DNA of 9,313 bases from Bacteroidales bacterium UBA5621 (lineage in GTDB: Bacteria; Bacteroidota; Bacteroidia; Bacteroidales; VadinHA17): the NCBI GenBank assembly GCA_002424525.1, contig DIKJ01000033.1:5900-15212 (forward strand), written 5' to 3'. Below the pieces are notes generated by a model that worked only from the letters and a program-made list of their open reading frames with translations, was not told where the DNA came from and searched no databases. The position numbers and the translations under genes were made by a program. Shown piece after piece: positions 1 to 4,824 of the stretch (position 1 is its first letter; every line of letters begins with the position of its first letter).

Positions 1-146
1 GTTGCCTCGGCTACCTTGAGGGAGGCAGTCCATCCTGCACGAAACGCACCCTCTTCCCATATATCAATTCCTTGAGTACCCCATTGATATTCTCTATATG
101 CTTCTTTAATAGCATCCTCTGCCTGTTTTTTGCTTTCGTCTGTCAT
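1..146 (-). CDS. Small phage protein of unknown function, 3' end cut off by window edge
   Basis: The frame opens with ATG at 146-144 and runs off the left edge after 48 codons with no stop. The visible part begins MTDESKKQAEDAIKEAY and is acidic and probably helical, followed by an aromatic and glycine-rich stretch that includes the motif AFRAGW. An 'AF..GW.A' motif is common in small accessory proteins of tailed phages, but I cannot give it a function. It lies 11 bases downstream of the preceding gene, and an AGAGAG run directly abuts its ATG, the same leader seen at the gene starting at 319. Reading-frame continuity and gene spacing make it a likely real gene. Confidence 0.7.
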   Translation of the reverse strand, partial: MTDESKKQAEDAIKEAYREYQWGTQGIDIWEEGAFRAGWTASLKVAEA

Positions 147-159
147 CTCTCTGATGTTT
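143..159 (-). repeat. 17-base direct repeat over a gene start (copy 1)
   Basis: On the minus strand this reads AAACATCAGAGAGATGA and contains the ATG of the gene starting at 146. The identical 17 bases recur at 316-332 over the start at 319. The copies supply the same translation start context to two consecutive genes. CATC and GATG inside the repeat are complementary, so a weak four-pair hairpin holding the start codon is possible. That structure is speculative. Confidence 0.6.
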
Positions 160-319
160 AGTTTGTTACCTCACATGACCATAAATAGTTTTTTTCTTCG
201 GTTAATCCTCTTGCGGATGTTTCCCTCTCGGCAGCTGCCCTGATGTCTTCTATTGTCTCTCCTTCGACAATAAAATAATCATCATGCTCACCGACTGAAA
301 AGTATATCTTGAACTTCAT
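158..319 (-). CDS. Small acidic phage protein, 53 residues, unknown function
   Basis: The ATG at 319-317 overlaps the stop of the upstream deoxyribosyltransferase-like gene as ATGA, and TAA lies at 160-158. The product begins MKFKIYFSVGEHDDYFIVEG. It looks like a short beta-beta-alpha fold: two strands, then a helix around residues 22-36 (ETIEDIRAAAERE), then a Trp-containing end (YLWSCEV). Small proteins of this pattern, with 'veGeTieEir...a' and 'WS' near the end, are familiar from phage accessory regions but have no known role. ATGA coupling to the upstream gene and an AGAGAG leader support translation. Confidence 0.75.
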   Translation of the reverse strand: MKFKIYFSVGEHDDYFIVEGETIEDIRAAAERETSARGLTEEKNYLWSCEVTN

Positions 320-332
320 CTCTCTGATGTTT
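316..332 (-). repeat. 17-base direct repeat over a gene start (copy 2)
   Basis: This is an exact copy of the sequence at 143-159. It covers the ATGA stop/start overlap between the deoxyribosyltransferase-like gene and the 53-residue gene, and the AGAGAG run just before the ATG. Part of this copy encodes the last residues of the upstream protein, so the leader doubles as coding sequence. Confidence 0.6.
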
Positions 333-732
333 GGGGGTTATTGATTATCTCTAAAAGATCAGTATAATGTTCAAACCAGTTGGTAAACATACGCCGCATT
401 AAACCGAAGTCCTCTCCCTTAGCGTATAGTCCATAAATTGGAACACCAGAAGCCCACGCCGCCCCTATCTCTGCTGCCGCATCCTTACCTGATGGAGAGA
501 TATAGATAACAAGATCAGACTTAGTTGCTCCATCTGTATCATATTCAAATGATCTTTGGGCAGCATCCGTCCATACCCATTGTTCAAAGTCCATTGGCTT
601 CTTCGCTGAATGACCCTCGCCATAATTATTCTCGACAAAGGATAATACCTCATGCCCTTTTTGTCTTAAAAGCATTGTAAGCATTTCGACTGCGTGCTGA
701 TTTTTCCAAGAACTTGCTATGTATATTTTCAT
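316..732 (-). CDS. Nucleoside 2-deoxyribosyltransferase-like protein
   Basis: This 138-residue protein matches the nucleoside 2-deoxyribosyltransferase fold, whose enzymes move a deoxyribose between nucleobases or hydrolyse nucleosides. Seen directly: a Rossmann-like first strand MKIYIASSW (residues 1-9), a SDLVIYISPSG strand and loop (72-82), then DAAAEIGAAWASG (84-96), where Glu88 sits at the position of the family's catalytic nucleophile. A FGLMRRM segment (109-115) resembles the family's C-terminal 'eLM' motif. The length is normal for phage members. It is joined to its neighbours by ATGA overlaps at both ends, with an AGAGAG run against its ATG. A role in nucleotide salvage or modification for phage replication is an inference, and the substrate cannot be read from the sequence. 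Other members of this superfold act on different nucleotides, including NAD. Confidence 0.75.
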   Translation of the reverse strand: MKIYIASSWKNQHAVEMLTMLLRQKGHEVLSFVENNYGEGHSAKKPMDFEQWVWTDAAQRSFEYDTDGATKSDLVIYISPSGKDAAAEIGAAWASGVPIYGLYAKGEDFGLMRRMFTNWFEHYTDLLEIINNPQTSER

Positions 733-1139
733 CTCTCTTCTGCTTTAGTGATAGCCTTGCCGTAGTAATCGCATTCCCTTGCCCGTTCCATTGCGGTTAG
801 CCCGTCGCCCGTTTTTCTGTGGGCAGGTAATTTCTTCCACATATTTTCACAGGCAATCATGTCGGGTAGGTCTGAGGGAAATGACTGATCCTCCAATTTT
901 GCAACACCGTAGGCTATTGACACAATGCTATTGCTTGATACGCCCGTATCCCTCTCTCCGTAAAACGATATTGCAGATGTCATCTGTTGACGTTTAGCGA
1001 GAAATTCGATGTCAGCCAGCAGTTCATCCCTCTGCTTCAGTAGCTCACGATACTCAACGGCAATAAGTCGTAGTCCCTCAGGGCTTACTTTATCCCTTCT
1101 GCCTTGCTCAATAAAAACAATGTATTCTTCTGCTTTCAT
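729..1139 (-). CDS. Conserved phage hypothetical protein with coiled N-terminus and 'GvSS..I' motif
   Basis: This 136-residue protein has no known function. Residues about 25-50 form a charged, probably coiled-coil helix (VEYRELLKQRDELLADIEFL). Then comes a segment with ERDTGVSSNSIVSIAYG (about 62-78) and a FPSDLPDMIACENMWKKLP stretch (about 87-105). From memory, many small phage proteins carry the pattern 'G.D.G.SS..I......G' followed by 'P.D..D...C..ll...P', so this looks like that widespread but uncharacterised phage domain attached to a coiled coil. The gene ends in an ATGA overlap with the deoxyribosyltransferase-like gene and begins 12 bases after the membrane-protein gene, with AAAGAG against the ATG. 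The function is unknown, but the coding call is secure. Confidence 0.75.
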   Translation of the reverse strand: MKAEEYIVFIEQGRRDKVSPEGLRLIAVEYRELLKQRDELLADIEFLAKRQQMTSAISFYGERDTGVSSNSIVSIAYGVAKLEDQSFPSDLPDMIACENMWKKLPAHRKTGDGLTAMERARECDYYGKAITKAEER

Positions 1140-1151
1140 CTCTTTAGGTTT

Positions 1152-1415
1152 TTATGCTGCTTTTAACATTTGTATATTCTCTCTTGTCTCCCGCACGTCC
1201 AGTGACCGCAACACGCAACGGATGTAATTCAACCTCCTCAACTCACGCTGCCGCAGTAGGTACTTCAGCTTCAATATCCGGGCTCCATCCATCACCGCCG
1301 CACCACAAAACAGCCACACCAGAAACGGCACGGCAACAACAGCCGCAGGGATAGCCACCATGCCGAAACCCTCGAAGTTCAGGCTGTCATGTAATATGTA
1401 GCGGGTGTGTTTCAT
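1152..1415 (-). CDS. Small membrane protein, 87 residues
   Basis: One strong hydrophobic segment spans about residues 17-41 (GFGMVAIPAAVVAVPFLVW and onward). A basic cytoplasmic-type tail follows (about 50-75, many Arg and Lys, probably helical), which by the positive-inside rule places the C-terminus inside the cell. There is no cleavable signal peptide pattern. Its start overlaps the VRR-NUC stop as ATGA (1415-1412). Together with the 71-residue membrane protein it brackets the nuclease gene. I do not recognise a family; it could be an accessory phage membrane protein or a superinfection-type protein, but nothing in the sequence settles this. Confidence 0.7.
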   Translation of the reverse strand: MKHTRYILHDSLNFEGFGMVAIPAAVVAVPFLVWLFCGAAVMDGARILKLKYLLRQRELRRLNYIRCVLRSLDVRETRENIQMLKAA

Positions 1416-1789
1416 GGCTTCAGGAAGTTGTCGATAAAGCTCCTTGCCTGGTCAAAGCCTACAGCGAAGTATGCGCCATATCCCGCCTGTTGCAAGTCGG
1501 CAAGCCACGTGGCCTGCTCAATAACATGCTCGTCAGAGATCAGTTCCCCGTTCTTCTTGAATACATTATTTCCCTCGGCCTTGAGCTCCAGGAAGAGGAT
1601 CCCGCCTTTGGGGTTGAAGATCATTAGGTCCGGGAAGCCTTTAGAGTGTTGGATAGCCTTATACTGGCCCGCTTGTGCCTTGGTATGTGCAAGTCCCGCG
1701 TAGTCATAGTGGAATCTTACTTTCGGAAATTGCAGTCTCAAGTAGGTGGCCACGGCCTGGTATAAATTATACTCTTTGCTCTCTCTCAT
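1412..1789 (-). CDS. VRR-NUC domain nuclease
   Basis: This 125-residue, stand-alone VRR-NUC protein belongs to the PD-(D/E)XK nuclease superfamily; members in other organisms act on branched or flap DNA and some resolve Holliday junctions. The core is clear: SKGFPDLMIF (49-58) supplies Asp54, and ILFLELKAEG (64-73) supplies the E-x-K pair Glu68/Lys70. The typical helix HVIEQATWLADLQQAGY (88-104) follows, and the end is AYFAVGFDQA (106-115). All catalytic positions are present, and the length matches phage members. It sits after the replication block and may process junctions or replication intermediates, which is an inference. ATGA overlaps join it to a membrane-protein gene on each side. The start at 1789 is fixed by the upstream overlap. 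Confidence 0.92.
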   Translation of the reverse strand: MRESKEYNLYQAVATYLRLQFPKVRFHYDYAGLAHTKAQAGQYKAIQHSKGFPDLMIFNPKGGILFLELKAEGNNVFKKNGELISDEHVIEQATWLADLQQAGYGAYFAVGFDQARSFIDNFLKP

Positions 1790-2001
1790 AACATTGCGGT
1801 ATAAATCACATCATCAGGAAGGCCGGCGCCACTGAATATGTGCATCAGAAAGGCCCATAATGCCAGGCATATACCGATCATGACCAGGATAAAGAACACG
1901 GCCAGCAATATTCCCATCACATTCTTATGCTCAGGGAACGGCTCCTCCTGCTTGTACTCGTAGAGCGTTCTGATTTCGTCTTCGGTTAGGGTTTGTTCCA
2001 T
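1786..2001 (-). CDS. Small single-pass membrane protein, 71 residues
   Basis: The acidic N-terminus (about residues 1-26, MEQTLTEDEIRTLYEY) is followed by one long hydrophobic segment (about 28-56, from NVMGILLAVFF through LWAFLMHIF) and a short polar tail. The His-Lys just before the hydrophobic segment would favour a cytoplasmic N-terminus. The gene lies two bases after the DnaC-like gene and overlaps VRR-NUC as ATGA. No family is recognised. It starts with the codons MEQ like the DnaC gene, with closely similar start contexts, which is probably coincidence. Confidence 0.75.
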   Translation of the reverse strand: MEQTLTEDEIRTLYEYKQEEPFPEHKNVMGILLAVFFILVMIGICLALWAFLMHIFSGAGLPDDVIYTAML

Positions 2002-2003
2002 GG

Positions 2004-2675
2004 TTATTTGGTTTTTCTGAAGTCTTTTCCTTTCATCACAATGAAGTTGAACAGCGCATACATCCGACTGACTATGCGGTCGCCATATTTGCCGACAAGA
2101 AATTCCTCTTTGTAATTTGTCGTGCCGAATGTCATCAGTCGCCTGACATATCTTTCAGCCAACACATAACCAACGACGTCGAGGTCATTGCCGTAGTATT
2201 TTATCTGATTACTTTCAGATCCTATGTCATCAATACATAACGCGTATCTGTGATTATAAACCTCCAAACCGTCATAGCCGTTATCCAAAAATGAATTAAC
2301 CAACATACTTACATCGGTTATTTCAAAGTTCATCCTTACCGGCTTGCCATTCAAAACATAACAGACATTATCAATAGTCTGATAAATCTTCATAATGTCC
2401 ATTGCCATGGTCTTCCCGGTTCCGGTTGGTCCCATAAGCAAAATACCTTTGTTAATGTCACCGCTGAATGAACTATCTCCGTGAAAGAATTTTATGAGTT
2501 CAATGTAAGTCGGTTCAACTTCTGGCGTCAATGAAAACTTTGGCTCAAGTCCTTTGCCTATTCTATCAACTACACTAAGCGCAATGTCCAATTTGTAAGG
2601 CGAATATGAAACGCGCCTACCATTGTTGGTTAGGGTGCTTAGCTGCTTCTTGATAATTTCGTTTATCTGTTCCAT
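2004..2675 (-). CDS. DnaC-like helicase loader ATPase
   Basis: This 223-residue AAA+ ATPase is of the DnaC/IstB type, which loads the replicative helicase DnaB at an origin. Motifs seen: Walker A GPTGTGKT (82-89), Walker B YALCIDDIGSES (144-155), a sensor-1-like TFGTTNY (182-188), and a C-terminal RIVSRMYALFNFIVMKGKDFR (200-220) with the Arg positions expected for an arginine finger and the family's closing 'G.dfR'. The N-terminal about 70 residues would contact the helicase or initiator. No DnaB gene is visible, so recruitment of the host DnaB is the likely mode (inference). Its 5' end overlaps the upstream replication gene by 59 bases. The start at 2675 is used because the next Met (81) would remove the N-terminal domain. 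The gene is A+T-rich compared with the left and right parts of the window. Confidence 0.92.
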   Translation of the reverse strand: MEQINEIIKKQLSTLTNNGRRVSYSPYKLDIALSVVDRIGKGLEPKFSLTPEVEPTYIELIKFFHGDSSFSGDINKGILLMGPTGTGKTMAMDIMKIYQTIDNVCYVLNGKPVRMNFEITDVSMLVNSFLDNGYDGLEVYNHRYALCIDDIGSESNQIKYYGNDLDVVGYVLAERYVRRLMTFGTTNYKEEFLVGKYGDRIVSRMYALFNFIVMKGKDFRKTK

Positions 2676-3360
2676 GATTTTTAATTATTTCTTTATCTCT
2701 GCTTGCCCAGGTTACCAGCCGCCGGGTTATGTCAAAAACCTTTTCAAGCTCAAACCTCATTTTCGTTTTTGATTTATTCGGCTCGGTCCAGTAATTACAA
2801 AACTTTTGAAGCATCTCTTTTTGATATTCTTCATGAGAGTAAACTTCCGAAACAAAAACTGTTGAGCGTAATTCTATATTCTTTTCTTTTTTATAATCAA
2901 TTCTATTATCATTTTCATTTTCATTTTCATATTCAGTGTTTGCTTTAACTTTTGCTTGACTTTTTGCTTTAGCAATTTGTTGGGTCTTTTTTCCTCCTTT
3001 TCTACCTGACTTTACTCTTTCAATACTTATCTCATTATCCCTGACCATGCGCTTTTGAAAGAGTTTGTCATCCTGTACCGTTAGGCAACCCTCCTGAATT
3101 AATTCCGCCAGAGCGACGCTTAAAGTGTCTTTATCAATGGGTAAAAGTCTTGTGATTTTTATAGCAAAATCCAAAGCAAAATTTTCAGTCTGCTTGTCAT
3201 TTTGCTTAAGCAAAATCGTCCCGTATGGATCTGATTTATGAAGGAGGCATAACAGCTTGATATATACGCCTTGAGTTGACCATGTGCACATGCTTAGTTT
3301 TTCGTCAGTGAGATAGTCCTGAACATACAGTGGGAGGTAGGGTTGGTCACGTAGTGCCAT
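2617..3360 (-). CDS. Winged-helix phage replication initiator-like protein
   Basis: This 247-residue protein is read from the ATG at 3360, one base after the HNH stop. The frame stays open upstream to 3441, but that extension lies inside the HNH gene, and MALRDQPYLPLYVQDYLTDE is the typical beginning of phage replication proteins of this class. Residues about 1-110 look like a winged-helix domain (WSTQGVYIKLLCLLH, 27-41; a wing around 92-105). Residues 117-165 form a basic, then Glu/Asn-rich linker (GRKGGKK, then EYENENENDN). The C-terminal domain (about 170-225) carries FCNYWTEPN and MRFELEKVFDITRRLVTW, a recurrent signature of Bacteroidota phage replication proteins. It would bind the origin and hand over to the DnaC-like loader encoded immediately downstream (inference). 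The last 59 bases overlap the loader gene. Confidence 0.85.
   Translation of the reverse strand: MALRDQPYLPLYVQDYLTDEKLSMCTWSTQGVYIKLLCLLHKSDPYGTILLKQNDKQTENFALDFAIKITRLLPIDKDTLSVALAELIQEGCLTVQDDKLFQKRMVRDNEISIERVKSGRKGGKKTQQIAKAKSQAKVKANTEYENENENDNRIDYKKEKNIELRSTVFVSEVYSHEEYQKEMLQKFCNYWTEPNKSKTKMRFELEKVFDITRRLVTWASRDKEIIKNHGTDKRNYQEAAKHPNQQW
2909..2930 (-). repeat. Hexamer microsatellite within the replication gene linker
   Basis: The plus strand shows tcattt three times and a partial fourth copy. On the coding strand this is (AAATGA)n and encodes the alternating Glu-Asn run of the linker. Hexamer changes would lengthen or shorten the linker without a frameshift, so it is a possible length-variable site. 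The flanks are very A+T-rich (11 G+C in the 60 bases from 2881). Confidence 0.7.
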
Positions 3361-3361
3361 T

Positions 3362-3769
3362 TTAACTTTGTTTATATAGTACTTCAACAAAAACATCAAT
3401 TGCTTTATCGTATTCATCTTTTGCCTTTCTAAGACAATCAAAAGCTATGTCGTCAGGTCTAAAAGACAAGATCAATTCATGCAGTTCTTTCAATTGTAAT
3501 GGAGACCATCCTTCTATAAGTAAAACCTTTACAAAGTCAGAAACGATGTCTTTGTTATCTTCCCATATTTGATGACACTCTTCACAAAGCGTAATTAATA
3601 GGGCATTGTCATAATCCCAGGGCTCTCTATGATATATATAATACTTATGATGAACTGTAAGTGTCTTATCTTTACTATGGCATTCCTGACAAGTCCAGTT
3701 ATCCCTGTGGAATATTTCCAGCCGCTTTTTCTGCCACCGGGGATCTTTTAATTTCTCTGCGTAAGTCAT
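3362..3769 (-). CDS. HNH endonuclease
   Basis: This 135-residue protein has a full HNH motif: zinc ligands CQEC (Cys27, Cys30), the double His TVHHKYY (His40/His41), WDYDNALLITLC with Asn55, then CEECH (Cys62, Cys65, His66). The N-terminus MTYAEKLKDPRWQKKRLEIF is typical of small phage HNH proteins. The tail (about 75-135) is helical, with no recognised domain. In phages such proteins may be free-standing homing endonucleases, terminase-associated nucleases or recombination helpers. Here there is no terminase, and the gene sits between a micro-gene cluster and the replication initiator, so a selfish homing role or a replication-linked role are both open. It is A+T-rich like the next two genes. 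Confidence 0.92.
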   Translation of the reverse strand: MTYAEKLKDPRWQKKRLEIFHRDNWTCQECHSKDKTLTVHHKYYIYHREPWDYDNALLITLCEECHQIWEDNKDIVSDFVKVLLIEGWSPLQLKELHELILSFRPDDIAFDCLRKAKDEYDKAIDVFVEVLYKQS

Positions 3770-3780
3770 ATTTGTAGTAT

Positions 3781-3993
3781 TTAGTTCTGCGTTGCCTGCT
3801 CTCTTTCGTTACGGATGTCGATGCGCTTGCGGTACCTGGTAATGATTGCCTTTGATCTCTCAGAGGTGGGATCCTCGGCAATAGTCTCCAGTTCAATGAG
3901 TATGACAATGTTCTTTGCGAACAGGCGTGCGTTTTCTTTCCTGAGCCTCCGCAGCTTGGCGGATTGCTGGAGTAATCGGTAGGCGGCTTTCAT
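3781..3993 (-). CDS. Small basic helical protein, 70 residues
   Basis: The sequence is almost all helix-forming and strongly charged, with a leucine and arginine-rich stretch (SAKLRRLRKENARLFAKNIV, 11-30) that looks like a coiled coil or basic zipper, a short turn (EDPTSERSK, about 40-48), and a second basic helix (ITRYRKRIDIRNEREQ, 51-66). No family is recognised. The shape suggests a small DNA-binding or partner-binding protein, but that is inference. Its start overlaps the 30-codon gene upstream as ATGA (3993-3990), and the HNH gene starts 11 bases after its stop. Confidence 0.65.
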   Translation of the reverse strand: MKAAYRLLQQSAKLRRLRKENARLFAKNIVILIELETIAEDPTSERSKAIITRYRKRIDIRNEREQATQN

Positions 3994-4082
3994 TTCTTTT
4001 TGCGTTTCACGGGTTTGTTTACCACCGGCTTTATTATCCCGGCCAGCAGGTTGAATAGTTCTTCAGGAGGGCGTGGTTTCAT
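3990..4082 (-). CDS. Micro-gene, 30 residues, proline and lysine-rich
   Basis: The ATG at 4082-4080 overlaps the upstream stop as ATGA, and TGA at 3992-3990 overlaps the downstream start as ATGA. The product begins MKPRPPEELFNLLAGIIKPV and ends in a run of basic residues (KPVKRKKK). A short amphipathic helix (about residues 7-20) followed by a cationic tail could bind nucleic acid, membrane or a partner. The coding case rests on the double ATGA linkage and the lack of any other use for these bases; there is no homology evidence. If it is not translated, the stretch would be a 93-base gap. Confidence 0.5.
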   Translation of the reverse strand: MKPRPPEELFNLLAGIIKPVVNKPVKRKKK

Positions 4083-4219
4083 GGTTTCATCTTTTCTTTA
4101 ATCATTTTCTCAACTTCAATCTTTGCCAGCTTGCGCACCACAGCAAAGTATGTCTTGTTGTCATGCCTGCGGATGGCGCGCTTCTTTCTCCACAACAGGA
4201 GGCGGTAGGAGAGGGTCAT
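4079..4219 (-). CDS. Micro-gene, 46 residues, basic
   Basis: The ATG at 4219-4217 overlaps the stop of the upstream CxxC gene as ATGA, and the stop at 4081-4079 overlaps the next ATG the same way. The product is very basic: MTLSYRLLLWRKKRAIRRH at the N-terminus, then a YFAVVRKLAKIEVEKMIKEK helix (about 24-43). A short hydrophobic start followed by a WRKKRAIRR cluster could be a membrane anchor or an RNA or DNA-binding helix. No family is recognised. The in-frame sense stretch and ATGA coupling at both ends make it more likely than not to be translated. Confidence 0.55.
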   Translation of the reverse strand: MTLSYRLLLWRKKRAIRRHDNKTYFAVVRKLAKIEVEKMIKEKMKP

Positions 4220-4416
4220 AGCTCTTTGAGTTTACCGCACTTGCCACAGAACACGAAGCCGTCTGCCTCAGTGTCGGGGTGGCCCGGGCGGTTAAATGCC
4301 TCGCATATTTCTTCTCCCTCCGGCCACTCTCTCATGCGTGAGGGGCGTTCAGCAACGATCCTGCCTGTTTCATCTACAATGCAGTCGTTCCACTCGTTGA
4401 GTTTTAGGTGTTTCAT
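4216..4416 (-). CDS. Small protein with a C-terminal CxxC knuckle, 66 residues
   Basis: Begins MKHLKLNEWNDCIVDETG and ends GFVFCGKCGKLKEL. The single CGKC pair (57-60), with Cys12 and Cys38 elsewhere, suggests either a half zinc ribbon completed by a partner or dimer, or a metal site formed across the fold. The middle is acidic and Trp-containing (MREWPEGEEICEAF). No family is recognised. An AGAGAG run directly abuts its ATG, the same start context as genes at the left end of the window, and it leads the ATGA-linked micro-gene chain. It follows HU after a 75-base gap. Confidence 0.7.
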   Translation of the reverse strand: MKHLKLNEWNDCIVDETGRIVAERPSRMREWPEGEEICEAFNRPGHPDTEADGFVFCGKCGKLKEL

Positions 4417-4434
4417 CTCTCTAAATATTTTGTA

Positions 4435-4480
4435 CCCCGGCAGGTTCCGATGTTACTGCTTACGACATGATCGTCCGGGG
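4435..4480 (-). other. Possible RNA structure in the HU-downstream gap
   Basis: The 75 bases between the HU stop and the next ATG (4417-4491) hold no open frame of use. CCCCGG at 4480-4475 (minus strand) is complementary to CCGGGG at 4440-4435, giving a six-pair all-G/C stem. Directly inside it, ACGA (4474-4471) pairs with TCGT (4465-4462) around a five-base loop, and a CAG/CTG three-pair stem can also form, so a Y-shaped fold is possible. There is no U run after it, so an intrinsic terminator is unlikely. It is too short for a tRNA. It might be a translation control or mRNA processing element upstream of the CxxC gene. Confidence 0.35.
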
Positions 4481-4491
4481 CTTTGCTTTAC

Positions 4492-4767
4492 TTACCCGCG
4501 CACCAGTTCCTTGAACTCCTTGGCGGGTTTGAAGAACGGGATTGTGTGCGCCGGTACGATGATTGGCGTGCCCCTGTTGATGTTACGGGCGAGCTTGCGC
4601 TTGCGTTGCTTTGGCGAGTACGTGCCGAAGCCCCGGAGGTAGACGGTCTTCCCCTCTGCGAGAGCTAACTTGATCTCGGTCAGCGTCTGGTTTAAGACCC
4701 TCTCTGCAACTGCGGGGCTTACTTCTGCGCCCTCAGCAACTCGGTTTACTAATTCTGCTTTTGTCAT
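4492..4767 (-). CDS. HU/IHF family DNA-bending protein
   Basis: The 91-residue length and sequence match the HU family: an N-terminal helical dimerisation part (MTKAELVNRVAEGAEVS, 1-17, and LTEIKLALAEGKTV, 29-42), the central LRGFGTYSPKQRKRK (44-58), and the beta-arm end RGTPIIVPAHTIPFFKPAK (65-83). HU proteins bend DNA as dimers and assist recombination, origin melting and packaging. The family usually has an intercalating Pro in the arm motif RNP; here the motif reads RNI (Ile63), although a Pro occurs five residues later. It lies between the composite replication protein and the micro-gene chain, which fits an architectural role in replication initiation (inference). It ends 75 bases before the next start. 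Confidence 0.93.
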   Translation of the reverse strand: MTKAELVNRVAEGAEVSPAVAERVLNQTLTEIKLALAEGKTVYLRGFGTYSPKQRKRKLARNINRGTPIIVPAHTIPFFKPAKEFKELVRG

Positions 4768-4824
4768 GGTGGTGATTGTTGGTGAATAACTGTGTTAATT
4801 ATCTGATGCTGTTACCACAGCGTA
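4768..4824 (-). other. 57-base intergenic leader of HU, no recognised element
   Basis: This is one of the two longest non-coding gaps in the window, lying between the 396-residue gene and HU. I looked for a Bacteroidota-type promoter (TTTG near -33 and TAnnTTTG near -7) and for a terminator hairpin on the minus strand and saw neither. The bases just before the ATG are rich in CAC/ACC triplets rather than a purine leader. It could contain a promoter too divergent to recognise. Confidence 0.3.

Noticed and set aside
1407..1703. 98-codon open frame on the plus strand
   Set aside because: Antisense to the clearly recognisable VRR-NUC gene, and cysteine/proline-rich as expected for a shadow frame.
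3361..3441. Upstream extension of the winged-helix replication gene (27 extra codons)
   Set aside because: The extension is inside the HNH gene, and the Met at 3360 begins the family's typical N-terminus.
3699..3908. 69-codon minus-strand frame bridging the 70-residue gene and HNH
   Set aside because: It overlaps both in another frame, breaks the ATGA chain, and encodes a low-complexity Arg/Ser/Pro sequence.
4435..4480. tRNA or intrinsic terminator reading of the G/C stem
   Set aside because: Too short for a tRNA and without T-arm or anticodon features; no U run follows the stem on the minus strand.
4073..4642. 189-codon open frame on the plus strand
   Set aside because: It lies antisense to HU, the CxxC gene and a micro-gene. 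HU is certain, the translated plus-strand product is Ser/Pro/Cys-rich without domains, and all other genes run on the minus strand.
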